Part shown: piece after piece, positions 18,170-27,023 of the stretch | Layout: each line of letters starts with the position of its first letter | Numbering within the stretch: position 1 is the stretch's first letter | Assembly (NCBI RefSeq): GCF_036670015.1 | Contig: NZ_CP137636.1 | Coordinates: 3,450,501 to 3,514,500, forward strand | Length of the DNA stretch: 64,000 bases | Direction of reading: 5' to 3' | Source of the DNA: Niallia sp. XMNu-256 | GTDB lineage: Bacteria; Bacillota; Bacilli; Bacillales; Cytobacillaceae | Translations under genes and position numbers: made by a program | The notes under the pieces: model-generated | Seen by the model: only the letters and a program-made list of their open reading frames with translations | What the model was told of the DNA's origin: nothing | The model's database searches: none

Positions 18170-18560
18170 GAAGACCTTTAGTAACTAATTTCACAGGATT
18201 TTGGTCTTCATTAGGGCTATGAAGACCTTTTATTCTGGGCTTACCCCCGTTTGTGGTCTTCATCAGAGCTATGAAGACCTTTTATTCTGAGCTTACCCAC
18301 AGTTTGGGTCTTCATTAGAGCTATGAAGACCTTTTATTCTGAGCTTACCCACAGTTTGGGTCTTCATCAGAGCTATGAAGACCTTTTATTCTGGGCTTAC
18401 CCCCAGTTTTGGTCTTCATCAGAGCATTGAAGACCTTTTATTCTGAGTTTTACCTCAGTTTTGGTCTTCATCAGAGCTATGAAGACCTTTTATTCAGGGC
18501 TTACCCCAGCTTTTGGTTTTCATATGCCTTATGAAGACCTTTTATTCCTAGTCTTCATCC
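18170..18560. repeat. Tandem array 1, 52-bp period, 8 units
   Basis: GAAGACC recurs at 18170, 18221, 18273, 18325, 18377, 18429, 18481 and 18533, that is, every 51-52 bp. Between units GGTCTTCAT and ATGAAGACC form a 9-bp hairpin with a 7-nt loop, usually followed by CTTTTATTC. The arms are nearly invariant while linker and loop vary. It lies between yfhS and mutY and encodes nothing plausible. Confidence 0.95.
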
Positions 18561-18683
18561 GTTATGGGTCTTTACCAGCTTGATCAAGTCCCTTTTTACA
18601 CCTCTATTAAGCAATTTGAGTCTTAGCATTCTTTATAAAGCTGTTCTGTCATCCGATTTTTTACAGAATAACTCCCCACAGGA

Positions 18684-19790
18684 TCAATCTATAATCTCAT
18701 TTTCGTAATATTCTTTCATGATCTTGTTATGGGATACCGGAAATGGAAATTGTTTAATTTCCTCAGAATCAACCAATTTCAAGTCATCGCGCTCTTCCAA
18801 CAAAGAAAGCAATTCCCCTTCATACACATGAATTTTCCAAATTAAATGGGAAAATACATGATCGATTTCACCGACCATCTTTCCAAACTCTACCTCGGCT
18901 CCATACTCTGTCCGTAACATTTCCTCTAACTGCTTTTTCTCCGATTCAAAAGGTAACAGGATTTCCATATTAGGAAATTCCCATAGATTTGCTAACAAAC
19001 CTGTATCCGCCCGCTTATGAATCAGCGTTCGACCTTGACTATCTTTTAGCACAACAGCAGCCATTAACTGTGCGCGTTGTTTTTTTCCTTTAGTTTTTAC
19101 AGGTAGCTCGTTCTGTACCCCTTCATCAAAACCAATACAATGATCCCGAACAGGGCATAGTAAACAAGATGGAGAAGTTGGTGTACAAACAATCGCTCCA
19201 AGTTCCATTAAAGCCTGGTTAAAAAAGGACGGATTTTCACGAGAAATTAATTCACGGACTGCTTCCTCAAAGGTCTTTCGAGTGGCCGCTTTGGCGATAT
19301 CCTCAGTAATATAAAGAATCCGTGACAACACACGCATAACATTCCCATCAACAGCAGGTTCTGGAATTCCATAAGCTATACTTAAAATCGCACCAGCCGT
19401 ATAAGGTCCTACCCCTTTTAAGGAAGATATTTCTTTCGGATTATCAGGAACTTGGCCTCCATACCTTTCTTGAACTTCTTTAACAGCACTGTGTAAATTC
19501 CGTGCTCGTGAATAATACCCAAGACCTTCCCAAGCTTTTAACACTTTTTCTTCTTCAGCAGAAGATAAAGCTTCTATCGTAGGGAATTGTTCGATAAAGC
19601 GATTAAAATAAGGGATCACCGTGTCTACTCGGGTTTGTTGCAGCATGATTTCAGAAACCCACACTTTGTATGGGTCTTGATCTTTTCGCCATGGTAAATC
19701 TCGTTGTTCTTCTTGGAACCATCCGATTAAATCATGTCTAAATTGTTGTTTGTTTATATACTTAAGATGTTTCAAGCTATCTTTTGCCAA
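18684..19790 (-). CDS. mutY: A/G-specific adenine glycosylase MutY
   Basis: A 368-residue DNA repair enzyme that removes adenine opposite 8-oxoguanine. The order is: helical N-domain with [10 protein letters not shown] (substrate adenine pocket), helix-hairpin-helix LKGVGPYTA with the catalytic aspartate in AVDGNVMRV, a [4Fe-4S] loop C-x6-C-x2-C-x5-C ([17 protein letters not shown]), and a C-terminal NUDIX-like 8-oxoG recognition domain. The TTG start at 19790 is chosen because GGAGGG lies 7 bases upstream and the family length is matched. This is yfhQ in B. subtilis. Confidence 0.96.
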   Translation of the reverse strand: MAKDSLKHLKYINKQQFRHDLIGWFQEEQRDLPWRKDQDPYKVWVSEIMLQQTRVDTVIPYFNRFIEQFPTIEALSSAEEEKVLKAWEGLGYYSRARNLHSAVKEVQERYGGQVPDNPKEISSLKGVGPYTAGAILSIAYGIPEPAVDGNVMRVLSRILYITEDIAKAATRKTFEEAVRELISRENPSFFNQALMELGAIVCTPTSPSCLLCPVRDHCIGFDEGVQNELPVKTKGKKQRAQLMAAVVLKDSQGRTLIHKRADTGLLANLWEFPNMEILLPFESEKKQLEEMLRTEYGAEVEFGKMVGEIDHVFSHLIWKIHVYEGELLSLLEERDDLKLVDSEEIKQFPFPVSHNKIMKEYYENEIID

Positions 19791-19959
19791 TTATAAGCCC
19801 TCCATGGTCGTCCAAACATTTTCATAAAAAATACATATTTTATACAGTAATTAATGGGAATTTTTGTTATAATAAACATGAGTATAATGTTAGTTATTAA
19901 AGTCATAAATAATGATGAGACATTTCACTCGGAAAATCCAACGTTAAGGAGGTCCTTCT

Positions 19960-20940
19960 TTGGACACTGGTACACACGTCGTTATGGGTCTTGCCCTTGG
20001 TGGTCTGGCAACTCTTGATCCGGTTGTCGCCCAAGATTCAACCACTGCAACAGCTGTATTGATTTCTGTTATCGTTGGCTCACAAGCTCCAGACATTGAC
20101 ACTATTTTAAAATTAAAAAATAATGCGGTTTATATTAGAAATCACCGTGGGATTACTCATTCCATTCCCGCAGTCATTCTATGGCCTCTTGTTATTACTG
20201 GTGTCGTTTACGCTTTTCTACCAGAAGCAAACTTATTGCATTTGTGGTTATGGACATTCCTAGCTGTGTTTCTCCATGTGTTTGTAGATATATTTAACGC
20301 ATACGGAACGCAAGCACTAAGGCCCTTCTCCCATAAATGGGTGGCATTAGGGGTCATTAATACATTTGATCCGATTATTTTCGGACTACATGTTGTTGGT
20401 TTATTATTATGGGGATTCGGAGCAGATCCTGGGTATACATTTATCGCGGTGTATGCAGTATTAGTTGCTTATTATATCATACGATTCATCGCAAGAAATA
20501 AAGTATACAAACAGATTAAAATTTTAATTCCGGATGCAACGGAAATTATTATATCGCCTACATTAAGATTTCATCAATGGAAAATTGCTGTCATGAACGA
20601 CCAACAATTTTTCGTTGGACGATCGGAAAATAATCAAGTGCAAATTCTTGATCAATTTAACCGAGTGGCAATTCCAGAAACACCTGTATTAGAAGCGGCT
20701 AAAAAGGACAATAATTTGTCCGCATTCCTCTCTTTTTCACCTGTTTATCGCTGGGAAGTAGATGAATTTGATCACTCTTATGAAGTTCGCTTTATTGACT
20801 TAAGATATCGAAGCAAAGATTACTATCCATTTGTTGCTGTTGTTCAATTGGATTCTAAGTTAAATATTATTAATTCCTATACTGGCTGGATATTCAGTGA
20901 GGAAAAATTGCGAAGAAAATTAGATATACTGCCTAACTAA
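19960..20940 (+). CDS. yfhP: YfhP/YdjM family membrane-bound metal-dependent hydrolase
   Basis: A 326-residue membrane protein. The N-terminal part holds about four transmembrane helices and conserved metal-ligand motifs: THVVMG at the N-terminus, HRGITHS near residue 64 and HVFVDIFNAYGTQ near 106. These match the DUF457 (YdjM/YfhP) putative phospholipase-like hydrolases. The C-terminal part is a soluble beta-rich domain. The TTG start has AAGGAGGT 7 bases upstream. It is divergent from mutY, as expected for the yfhP-yfhQ pair. A terminator hairpin follows the stop. Confidence 0.88.
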   Translation: MDTGTHVVMGLALGGLATLDPVVAQDSTTATAVLISVIVGSQAPDIDTILKLKNNAVYIRNHRGITHSIPAVILWPLVITGVVYAFLPEANLLHLWLWTFLAVFLHVFVDIFNAYGTQALRPFSHKWVALGVINTFDPIIFGLHVVGLLLWGFGADPGYTFIAVYAVLVAYYIIRFIARNKVYKQIKILIPDATEIIISPTLRFHQWKIAVMNDQQFFVGRSENNQVQILDQFNRVAIPETPVLEAAKKDNNLSAFLSFSPVYRWEVDEFDHSYEVRFIDLRYRSKDYYPFVAVVQLDSKLNIINSYTGWIFSEEKLRRKLDILPN

Positions 20941-20970
20941 ATGATGTCTTTCAGGACATCATTTTTTTTT
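20940..20970 (+). terminator. Terminator of yfhP
   Basis: AATGATGTC pairs with GACATCATT, followed by eight T. Confidence 0.9.
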
Positions 20971-21121
20971 GCCAGTAGTTCACATTCGTTCCAAATAATA
21001 AACTTCATTTTTCAACATAGGTTTTTATAAAGAAACCTATACTATCTTTACATGGTCATTAAAGTAAATAGACTTTCATGATCATGATTCATTTATTACC
21101 GCATATAGGAGGTCTCAATTC

Positions 21122-21295
21122 ATGCGAAATAAAGTAACCAATTTCCCTAACCAAAGTGGTCAAAAATTTGAGGGAGAACCTCGTGCAAAAGCGGAATATG
21201 CATCACGAAGAGCGGATGGAACAATCAATACACACCCACAAGAAAGAATGCGCGCGTCAACTAATCGTGAAAGTGACACATCCGAATTATTTTAA
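21122..21295 (+). CDS. sspK: Small acid-soluble spore protein SspK
   Basis: A 57-residue protein. It contains [19 protein letters not shown] and [11 protein letters not shown], matching the minor SASP SspK, a spore-core protein made in the forespore. The ATG follows ATAGGAGGT at a normal spacing. The TAA stop abuts the left arm of repeat R3. It sits near yfhP and yfhH, as in B. subtilis. Confidence 0.92.
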   Translation: MRNKVTNFPNQSGQKFEGEPRAKAEYASRRADGTINTHPQERMRASTNRESDTSELF

Positions 21296-21375
21296 CTTCA
21301 TTCAGCAAAAGTTCTCCACTGCTATTAACGGTGGTTAGGAGTTATGGATCTAACTCCCTGCTGAATGAGTTAAGC
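21294..21375. repeat. Dispersed repeat family 2, copy R3
   Basis: ACTTCATTCAG (21295) and CTGAATGAGTT (21361) form an inverted pair enclosing a smaller hairpin (GGAGTTATGGATCTAACTCC). GCATCCGGCGAGCC follows, the family lead in reverse orientation. The left arm touches the sspK stop. The remaining gap to 21552 shows no gene. Confidence 0.75.
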
Positions 21376-21551
21376 ATCCGGCGAGCCTTGAAGTTTTTCG
21401 AGTATTTTATCTGGAAGCTCAGGCAAATGGACAAGACAGGCTAGTCAGGCTAGAGATAAAGGAGTTTCAAAAGTAAAATTTGGACGCAAAGTCCTCAGGG
21501 CGATTTTATAATGATTAAATCCGTCTATACCGAGAATTCCACCAAACATAA

Positions 21552-21588
21552 ATGAGGAGGGCCCAAAGGGACCCCTCCTCATTTTTTC
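21552..21588. terminator. Terminator downstream of yfhH
   Basis: ATGAGGAGGG and CCCTCCTCAT pair around a short loop (one base bulged), with TTTTTT on the plus side and an AT-rich run on the other. Confidence 0.75.
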
Positions 21589-21908
21589 AATTCTTTTAAC
21601 AGTGAAATCGGTAGAGCCTCTTCTTCTTCACCATTTCGTAAGCGATGCCCCCATGCAAATACACCATTAAGGTATTTGATTTCAAAATAAGCACCTGGAT
21701 CTCCTTCTATTCCGTAAATTTCTCCTGGTTTAAAATCATCCGGATTCAATAAATAAGCTTTGGCCATGGCCGCTTTTCTTTCTAAAACTGCAAACTCATT
21801 AACCATTCCCATTTGCTCTGCTTTTCGCGCCTGTTCATGTAATTTGCCAATTTCCTGCTTTAATTCATACTCACTGCATTCACTGTATCTTTTTACTTCC
21901 TCCATCAT
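21579..21908 (-). CDS. yfhH: YfhH family protein (DUF1811)
   Basis: A 109-residue protein. The N-terminal half is helical (KRYSECSEYELKQEIGKLHEQARKAEQMGM). The C-terminal half is a small beta barrel-like domain (FKPGEIYGIEGDPGAYFEIKYLNGVFAWG). This matches YfhH; function unknown. The first ATG of two is chosen because AAGGAG is 7 bases upstream. It lies downstream of recX on the same strand, 70 bp away, and may share its transcript. Confidence 0.88.
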   Translation of the reverse strand: MMEEVKRYSECSEYELKQEIGKLHEQARKAEQMGMVNEFAVLERKAAMAKAYLLNPDDFKPGEIYGIEGDPGAYFEIKYLNGVFAWGHRLRNGEEEEALPISLLKELKK

Positions 21909-21978
21909 CCACCATCTCCTTATTCCCTAGTATAAGGAAAGATTTCACCATTGAAAAGAAAATCGCACGCAGCTGGCA

Positions 21979-22791
21979 TTATTCTCGTTCATCGATATTT
22001 TCACGAAGATAATCGTCAATCAGATCGAGTGAAAAACCCTTTCGATATAGAGCTGCCTTTATCTTTTGTTTGTAGTTAAAACCTGCCTCATGAGCATATT
22101 TTCGTTTGAATTTTTCCCCATGATATTGTATAGCTTGAAGAACCTCATCCTCATTTTTCACTTCTAGCTTGGAAGTAACATCCGTGATCATATGCAATGG
22201 ATAGCCTTTACGAGTCAGCTTCTGTTCAAGCTTTTTCTTTATTACGAGCTCGGAATCCTTTTTATTTTTGGCCGTCTCTTTTTGACAAATCTTTTCAGCT
22301 TTATGGTATTGCTCATCGTAGGTGTATTCCTTGATTGCTTCATCAATAAGAGTTTTTTTTACTCCCTTTTCAAGTAATTCTCTTCTGATGACGAGCGGGC
22401 CTTTATCATTCGTATTTTTTTGCGTTCGAACGTAAGATATTGCGTACTGCTCATCATTTAGAAATTGAAATTCATAAAGCTTTAAGATGACCTCCTGGAT
22501 AACCGGTTCATTAACTTCTTTCTCCTTTAAGTAAATGCGGATCTCATGTTCCGTTCGTATAATTCTCGATAAATACTTAACCGCCATATTATAAGCTTTC
22601 CGAATTTCATCTTCATATTGAATTTCTGTTAAGAAAAAGTCATCTAATTCCATGCCTTTTCTTAATTGGAATTTAACTAAAACACCTTCATCCACACTAA
22701 AGGCATATTTTTCACCTGTACCATCATCCGTAAAAATATTGTACCGTTCTTTATTTTTTTGCTGAGTAGTGATTTTCGTAATAATCGACAT
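21979..22791 (-). CDS. recX: Recombination regulator RecX
   Basis: A 270-residue protein, longer than the E. coli form but typical of Bacillus, built of repeated three-helix RecX modules: ALNYLSR-like segment near residue 75 (NMAVKYLSRIIRTEHEI), then LNDEQYAISYVRTQ, and KKKLEQKLTRKGYP with later copies. RecX binds RecA and modulates filament growth. The ATG at 22791 follows GGAGGTG at 5 bases and is preferred to the GTG at 22806. Repeat copy C begins about 50 bp upstream and covers the promoter region. Confidence 0.93.
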   Translation of the reverse strand: MSIITKITTQQKNKERYNIFTDDGTGEKYAFSVDEGVLVKFQLRKGMELDDFFLTEIQYEDEIRKAYNMAVKYLSRIIRTEHEIRIYLKEKEVNEPVIQEVILKLYEFQFLNDEQYAISYVRTQKNTNDKGPLVIRRELLEKGVKKTLIDEAIKEYTYDEQYHKAEKICQKETAKNKKDSELVIKKKLEQKLTRKGYPLHMITDVTSKLEVKNEDEVLQAIQYHGEKFKRKYAHEAGFNYKQKIKAALYRKGFSLDLIDDYLRENIDERE

Positions 22792-22839
22792 CCACTTCAC
22801 CTCCACTCTAATTTAGCATAATTACAAGAAAAATCGACA

Positions 22840-23055
22840 ATAAAGTGAAACTTCTATCAGTAGGGGTTTTCTTTCGTCCCTTACGGATGGTTGGTCACGC
22901 AGAGCCTGATTGATTTATCTAATGGTTAAAAGCCCAAAGATCAATCTTATTTCACCAATCAGAGTTTTACGCACAGGTGACCCCTACCTATCTTCTTTTA
23001 TTTTACTCAGAATCTTGAGGTGGGGGGCTTACTGACCATTTTGCTTGAGAAAGGA
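22840..23055 (-). repeat. Dispersed structured repeat family 1, copy C (divergent)
   Basis: The ends match copies A and B (AATAAAGTGAAACTTC; CTACCTATCTTCTTTTATTT; CAGAATCTTGAGGTGGGGGG). The middle is different: GATTGATTTATC...AGATCAATCTT and GGTTAAAAGCCC replace the CCAGCAGCATGCTGG segment. The outer hairpin is partly decayed. Confidence 0.8.
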
Positions 23056-23141
23056 TAATAAATGATCCAAAAAAAGTATGTTTTACCGTGAATAGGGGAA
23101 AATGGGAATGATACATATTCTTGAAAGGCAGGATGATTTTA

Positions 23142-23264
23142 ATGGGAAAAAAAACCGATAAAGAAAAAAGTGCGTTAACAAGTATGCAGGCGGTTACTTA
23201 TCAACGAGACTTTAAGATGGCAGACAGAGCTGCAGGATTCATGGATCGTAAAGGTAGAAAATAA
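23142..23264 (+). CDS. yfhE: YfhE family small protein
   Basis: A 40-residue basic protein, MGKKTDKEKSALTSMQAVTY and then FKMADRAAGF. It matches YfhE, a very small Bacillus protein of unknown function next to recX (yfhG), yfhF and yfhD. AGGCAGGATG lies upstream of the ATG. It was found by reading the frame directly. It is probably sporulation-related given its neighbours, but that is inference. Confidence 0.8.
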   Translation: MGKKTDKEKSALTSMQAVTYQRDFKMADRAAGFMDRKGRK

Positions 23265-23497
23265 GCTCTTTTTTCACTGTAAAGGGCTCTTTTCTCAGAC
23301 ATTGTTGCTTATAGTATGAAAAATAGGATGTTTAATCCATTTTTATATTGTGTTTCAAGTTTTATCAGATGAGAAAAGAGCTGCATACTGAATTCAAAGC
23401 CCGGAAAAAGCTATGTCCACGTTAAAATCGTTTTAACAACAAACTTTACGAAAACAGCCTTATAAAAATAATATTCCCTTTCAGCTTGAGCATAATA

Positions 23498-23530
23498 AGG
23501 TATGGAGTTTTTTCTCCATACTTTTTTTTA
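23498..23530 (+). terminator. Strong terminator hairpin just upstream of yfhD
   Basis: GTATGGAG pairs with CTCCATAC around TTTTTT and is followed by eight T. It lies only about 20 bp before the yfhD start, so it either ends the yfhE transcript or acts as an attenuator. The preceding gap 23265-23497 shows no gene. Confidence 0.8.
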
Positions 23531-23548
23531 TTGAGAGGGGTACCGTAA

Positions 23549-23725
23549 ATGGGCCGTGCACAAGGACATCAAACACGCGATCGAAATAAAAACTCTTTAC
23601 CGCAAGTACCAAAAAACATGAAAACCGATCGTATGAGTGAAGAATATGCGGAGGAATTACAGAATCAATTAAGTCGAGAAGAACAAGCCTTAGCAAATGC
23701 AGCAAACCAACGTAATCAAGGTTAA
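23549..23725 (+). CDS. yfhD: YfhD family small protein
   Basis: A 58-residue hydrophilic protein with MGRAQGHQTRDRNK, SLPQVPKNMK and a Glu/Ala-rich helical C-terminus. It matches the YfhD family of Bacillus (unknown function, thought to be spore-associated). GAGAGGGG lies 9 bases before the ATG. A shorter relative lies 250 bp downstream, with repeat copy D between them. Confidence 0.85.
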   Translation: MGRAQGHQTRDRNKNSLPQVPKNMKTDRMSEEYAEELQNQLSREEQALANAANQRNQG

Positions 23726-23726
23726 C

Positions 23727-23944
23727 CTGATAAAAGTAAAAATTCCATCAGTAGGGTTTTCTATCATCCCCCTCTGATGGAAAGCTTTAAACCAGCAGCA
23801 TGCTGGTCACACAGGCATTGCCGAGGTGTATTTAGTCTGTGTTCATTATTTCGATCTTTACACGCGGTTGCCCCCTACCTATCTTCTTTTATTTACTCAG
23901 ATTCTTGCGGTCGGGGTCTTACTGCCGGTTAAGCATGATAAAAA
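23727..23944 (-). repeat. Dispersed structured repeat family 1, copy D
   Basis: Same plan and length as copies A and B, with about one fifth of positions changed (estimate by eye). The CCAGCAGCATGCTGG palindrome and the CACCTATCTTCTTTTATTT-like segment are kept. It separates the two yfhD-type genes. Confidence 0.88.
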
Positions 23945-23974
23945 TACTTGACCTTTAAACGGAGGGATTTACAG

Positions 23975-24124
23975 ATGGCTAAAAGAAAGAAGCAAAATAA
24001 TATCGAGCCGGCTGGTCTAGATATTGAGTTTTCTCAAGAACTTGCTGATCAAGATGACTTAGAAGCACAAGCAAGAGCTAAAGCTGCAGATGAGCGGGCC
24101 AAAGCACGGAATAAAAATAAATAA
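23975..24124 (+). CDS. Second YfhD-like small protein
   Basis: A 49-residue protein, MAKRKKQNNIEPAGLDIEFS, ending in an Ala/Arg/Lys-rich helix (AQARAKAADERAKARNK). The C-terminal part resembles that of YfhD family members. ACGGAGGGATT lies upstream at good spacing. Too short for confident assignment, but the ribosome binding site and composition support a real gene. Confidence 0.75.
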   Translation: MAKRKKQNNIEPAGLDIEFSQELADQDDLEAQARAKAADERAKARNKNK

Positions 24125-24155
24125 ACTCTACCGTAAAATTTATTAACTGACCTTG

Positions 24156-24295
24156 TGTGAATAAATTATCCACATTGTTGTTAACAATGTGGATAATTCT
24201 TTAAAACAACTGTGAATCAAGGATTTCATTGTCCACATCGTTTGTGAGTAACTATCCCCATTTTTAGGGTGTAATTCTGTGGATAATGTGGATAA
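24156..24295. promoter_or_regulatory. DnaA-box cluster
   Basis: Five exact matches to TTATNCACA: 24156-24164 (minus), 24166-24174 (plus), 24188-24196 (minus), 24278-24286 (minus) and 24287-24295 (minus, directly abutting). Near matches lie at 24229-24237 and 24243-24251. The second and third form a long palindrome around TTAAC. The region lies between the 3' ends of the yfhD-like gene and the GGDEF/EAL gene. Confidence 0.85.
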
Positions 24296-24358
24296 ACCTG
24301 TGGAGTACTTGAAATAAAGGAATTTTAGTTGTTGATAACTTTAAATGGTGCTGGGAAC

Positions 24359-26874
24359 CTAATGAGTGACTTCATATAATAAAAATTCTTTCGTAAATAG
24401 TGATTCGAACTCACATGCTGGTACTGGCTTGCTGATTAAATACCCTTGAACCCCGTTACAGTCATTTTCTAATAGAAATTGGGCTTGATCGATTGTTTCT
24501 ACCCCTTCCGCAAGTAATTCTAACTGTAAATGATGGCCTAACGAAATGATGGTACCAACAATCGCCTTATGTGCTGGGTCTGTTGATAAACTGCGAATAA
24601 AGGATTGATCAATTTTTAATTGATCGACTGGAAATTGATAAAGCTTACTGAATGAACTATATCCTGTGCCAAAATCATCAATCGAGATTCTAACCCCTAG
24701 ATTCTTTAATCTTTTCAACATGACAATCGCTCGATCTACATCCATTGTCATACTCTCGGTGATTTCTAATTCCAGATATTCAGGTTCTAAGGTTGATTGC
24801 TCAAGAGCCTGTGCCACCACATCAAGTAAATCTTCTTGAAAGAACTGCCGCATGGATAAATTAACAGAAACCCGCTGGCAATCATAACCTTGATAATGCC
24901 ATTCTTTCAGTTGCCTGCACGCTTCACCAATTACCCATGTACCAATCCCAACCATTAAACCTGTTTCTTCGGCGAGTGGAATAAATTTTCCAGGGGGAAT
25001 CAGACCTTTTTCCGGGTACTCCCACCGCACTAATGCCTCAACCCCTATCAACTTCCCTGTCACTAAATGAACTTGCGGTTGATAATAGAGTACCAATTGA
25101 CGATCAACAATTGCTTTTCTCAAATCATTTTCTAACAATAATTTATTGTAGAACTTTTGATCAGTAGCCTCATAGTAAAATAAGTAAGGGAGATGTTTAC
25201 TTTTTGCCTCATGAACAGCAATCGTTGCTTTTTGGAAAAATTGGTCGGCAGTCTTGATGTCGTGATTATAAAGGCATATTCCGATCGATCCCTCAATTTG
25301 AATTTTAAAGCTTTTCACCCCAAGGGGCTGCTGAATCAAACGATACATATTTTTCGCATGCTCTTCAACGCTCTCATTGTTTCCATTGTTGACATCAATA
25401 ATCGCAAACTCATCCCCCACCATTCTTGCAACAGTTAATTTATGAGCTTCTCCATATCTTTTCAAGCGATTAGCGATTGTTTCAATAAATGTATTTCCAA
25501 TATCCGTTCCTAAGGAATCATTAATCGTTCGGAATCGATTTAAATTGACGAGAAGAATGGCTACACTTTGATGCTTGTCCATATGATCGAGAATTCTCTT
25601 TAACATTTCTTTTAAAAAGTAGCGGTTATGAAGTCCTGTTAGCTCATCAAAATAGGCAAGTGATTAATCTTATCTTGCGCTTTCATTAAGTCTGTAATAT
25701 CGCTTAATGAGTAGATGGTATTTTTCAACTTCCCATCTTCTACTAGATTCGTAGAGTTAATTGATAAATAGACTTTCTCCCCATCTCTCCGCGTGAAAAG
25801 GTAAAAGCGATCATCATGATTTGGATTCATCACTTGATAATAGTTAACATAATATGGAAATAATTGGGCATCTATTTGTTGAACATGGCCGTTTGTTTCA
25901 TGAATCGATTTATTCAACATCACGTATTTTTTATAACCTAACATCGTTTCGACAGCATTGTTGGCATATTGAATGATCCCTTTTGAGTCAGAAATTATAA
26001 TTCCATTAGGAACGGTCTGGATCAGTGTATTCAACTTTCTCTCACTATTAATGAGTGCTGCCCGCATTTCATTTCTTTTAATATAAGGTTCTTCAATCGT
26101 TGACGAATAAAGCGCTTTCATAAGAAAGTAATAACCAACTAGCTTATATATATGACCTAGAAAATTATCAATATCATGCACACTTTGATAGAAAGTAAAA
26201 AGAATCTCACCAAGCAGCGAAAAACCTACTCCTATAATCAGCATTAAATGTGAGGCTTGCTTGTGTTTACGATATTGCCCAATTAAAACAATGATTAAAC
26301 AAAAAAAGATGAAACTTACTAAATACTCCAACCCTTTCTTTAAAGGGGTGACCCCAGATCCTTCGATAACTAAAACTGGTAAAAGGTCACCCCATCGATA
26401 AACTAGAAAGGCTACAACTAAAACGGAAAGGAATGAAAGTAGAAATACATATGAACGATACTGTCTTTCAATGGCACGATCCTTTTGCATCAAGATGATG
26501 AAAAGACCAACGGCCAACAAATATCGAGACACTAACCAAAAATAGGTTGGCCGCTCAACCGAATTTTCCATAATAAAATAAGGCATTCCATTATAAGAAA
26601 GAACATGTAGGATATCAATAAGTGCAATACTAAAAAACAAGGCTCCAATGAATAAACGATATCTTGACATCGTATAAGTAAAATACATCCAACCTTGAAG
26701 AGCAATCGCAAAAGCAATCGATATGGCCACCAATTCAAGTAAAACATGATAAGACAAATGATTATTTGTGTTATATAATCCCTCGATAGAACCTTTAAAG
26801 TAATGAATGTAGAGGAGAAATAGTAACCCTATTAGTAAAATACCGGCCGTTTGCAATTCTCTTTTTCTGTCCAC
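24359..26874 (-). pseudogene. MASE3-PAS-GGDEF-EAL cyclic-di-GMP protein split by a frameshift
   Basis: Two adjacent frames, 25639-26874 and 24359-25606, together make one protein. The first encodes eight hydrophobic segments (MASE3-like sensor) and a PAS domain (about residues 280-405), then breaks at HLPILMS. Adding one G near 25656 would give HLAYFDELTGLHNRYF, the normal start of a GGDEF domain, and join the second frame. In the GGDEF domain the signature is MVGDEF, lacking the first Gly of GGDEF. The EAL domain looks complete: GVEALVRW, VNLSMRQF, LEITES, SIDDFGTGYSS, LKID, and GVQGYLISKP. An intact protein would be a phosphodiesterase. It may be a true pseudogene or a single-base sequencing error. 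Confidence 0.88.
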
Positions 26875-27023
26875 CCGACTAACCCCATTCAGTTTCTTTT
26901 CTACAAAATATGACTACATTTTTCAAAAATATCTAAATTCATTATACTTTTAAAATAGTAAAAAAGATATATTTTGTCAATGAACAGAACGCGACATTCG
27001 AATGACGCCAAAGGCCCTTCTCC

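Noticed and set aside
18170-18560. Array 1 (and arrays 2 and 3) considered as CRISPR
   Set aside because: There are no unique spacers; the whole 52-bp unit repeats with drift, and no cas gene is near. The units are hairpin tandem repeats.
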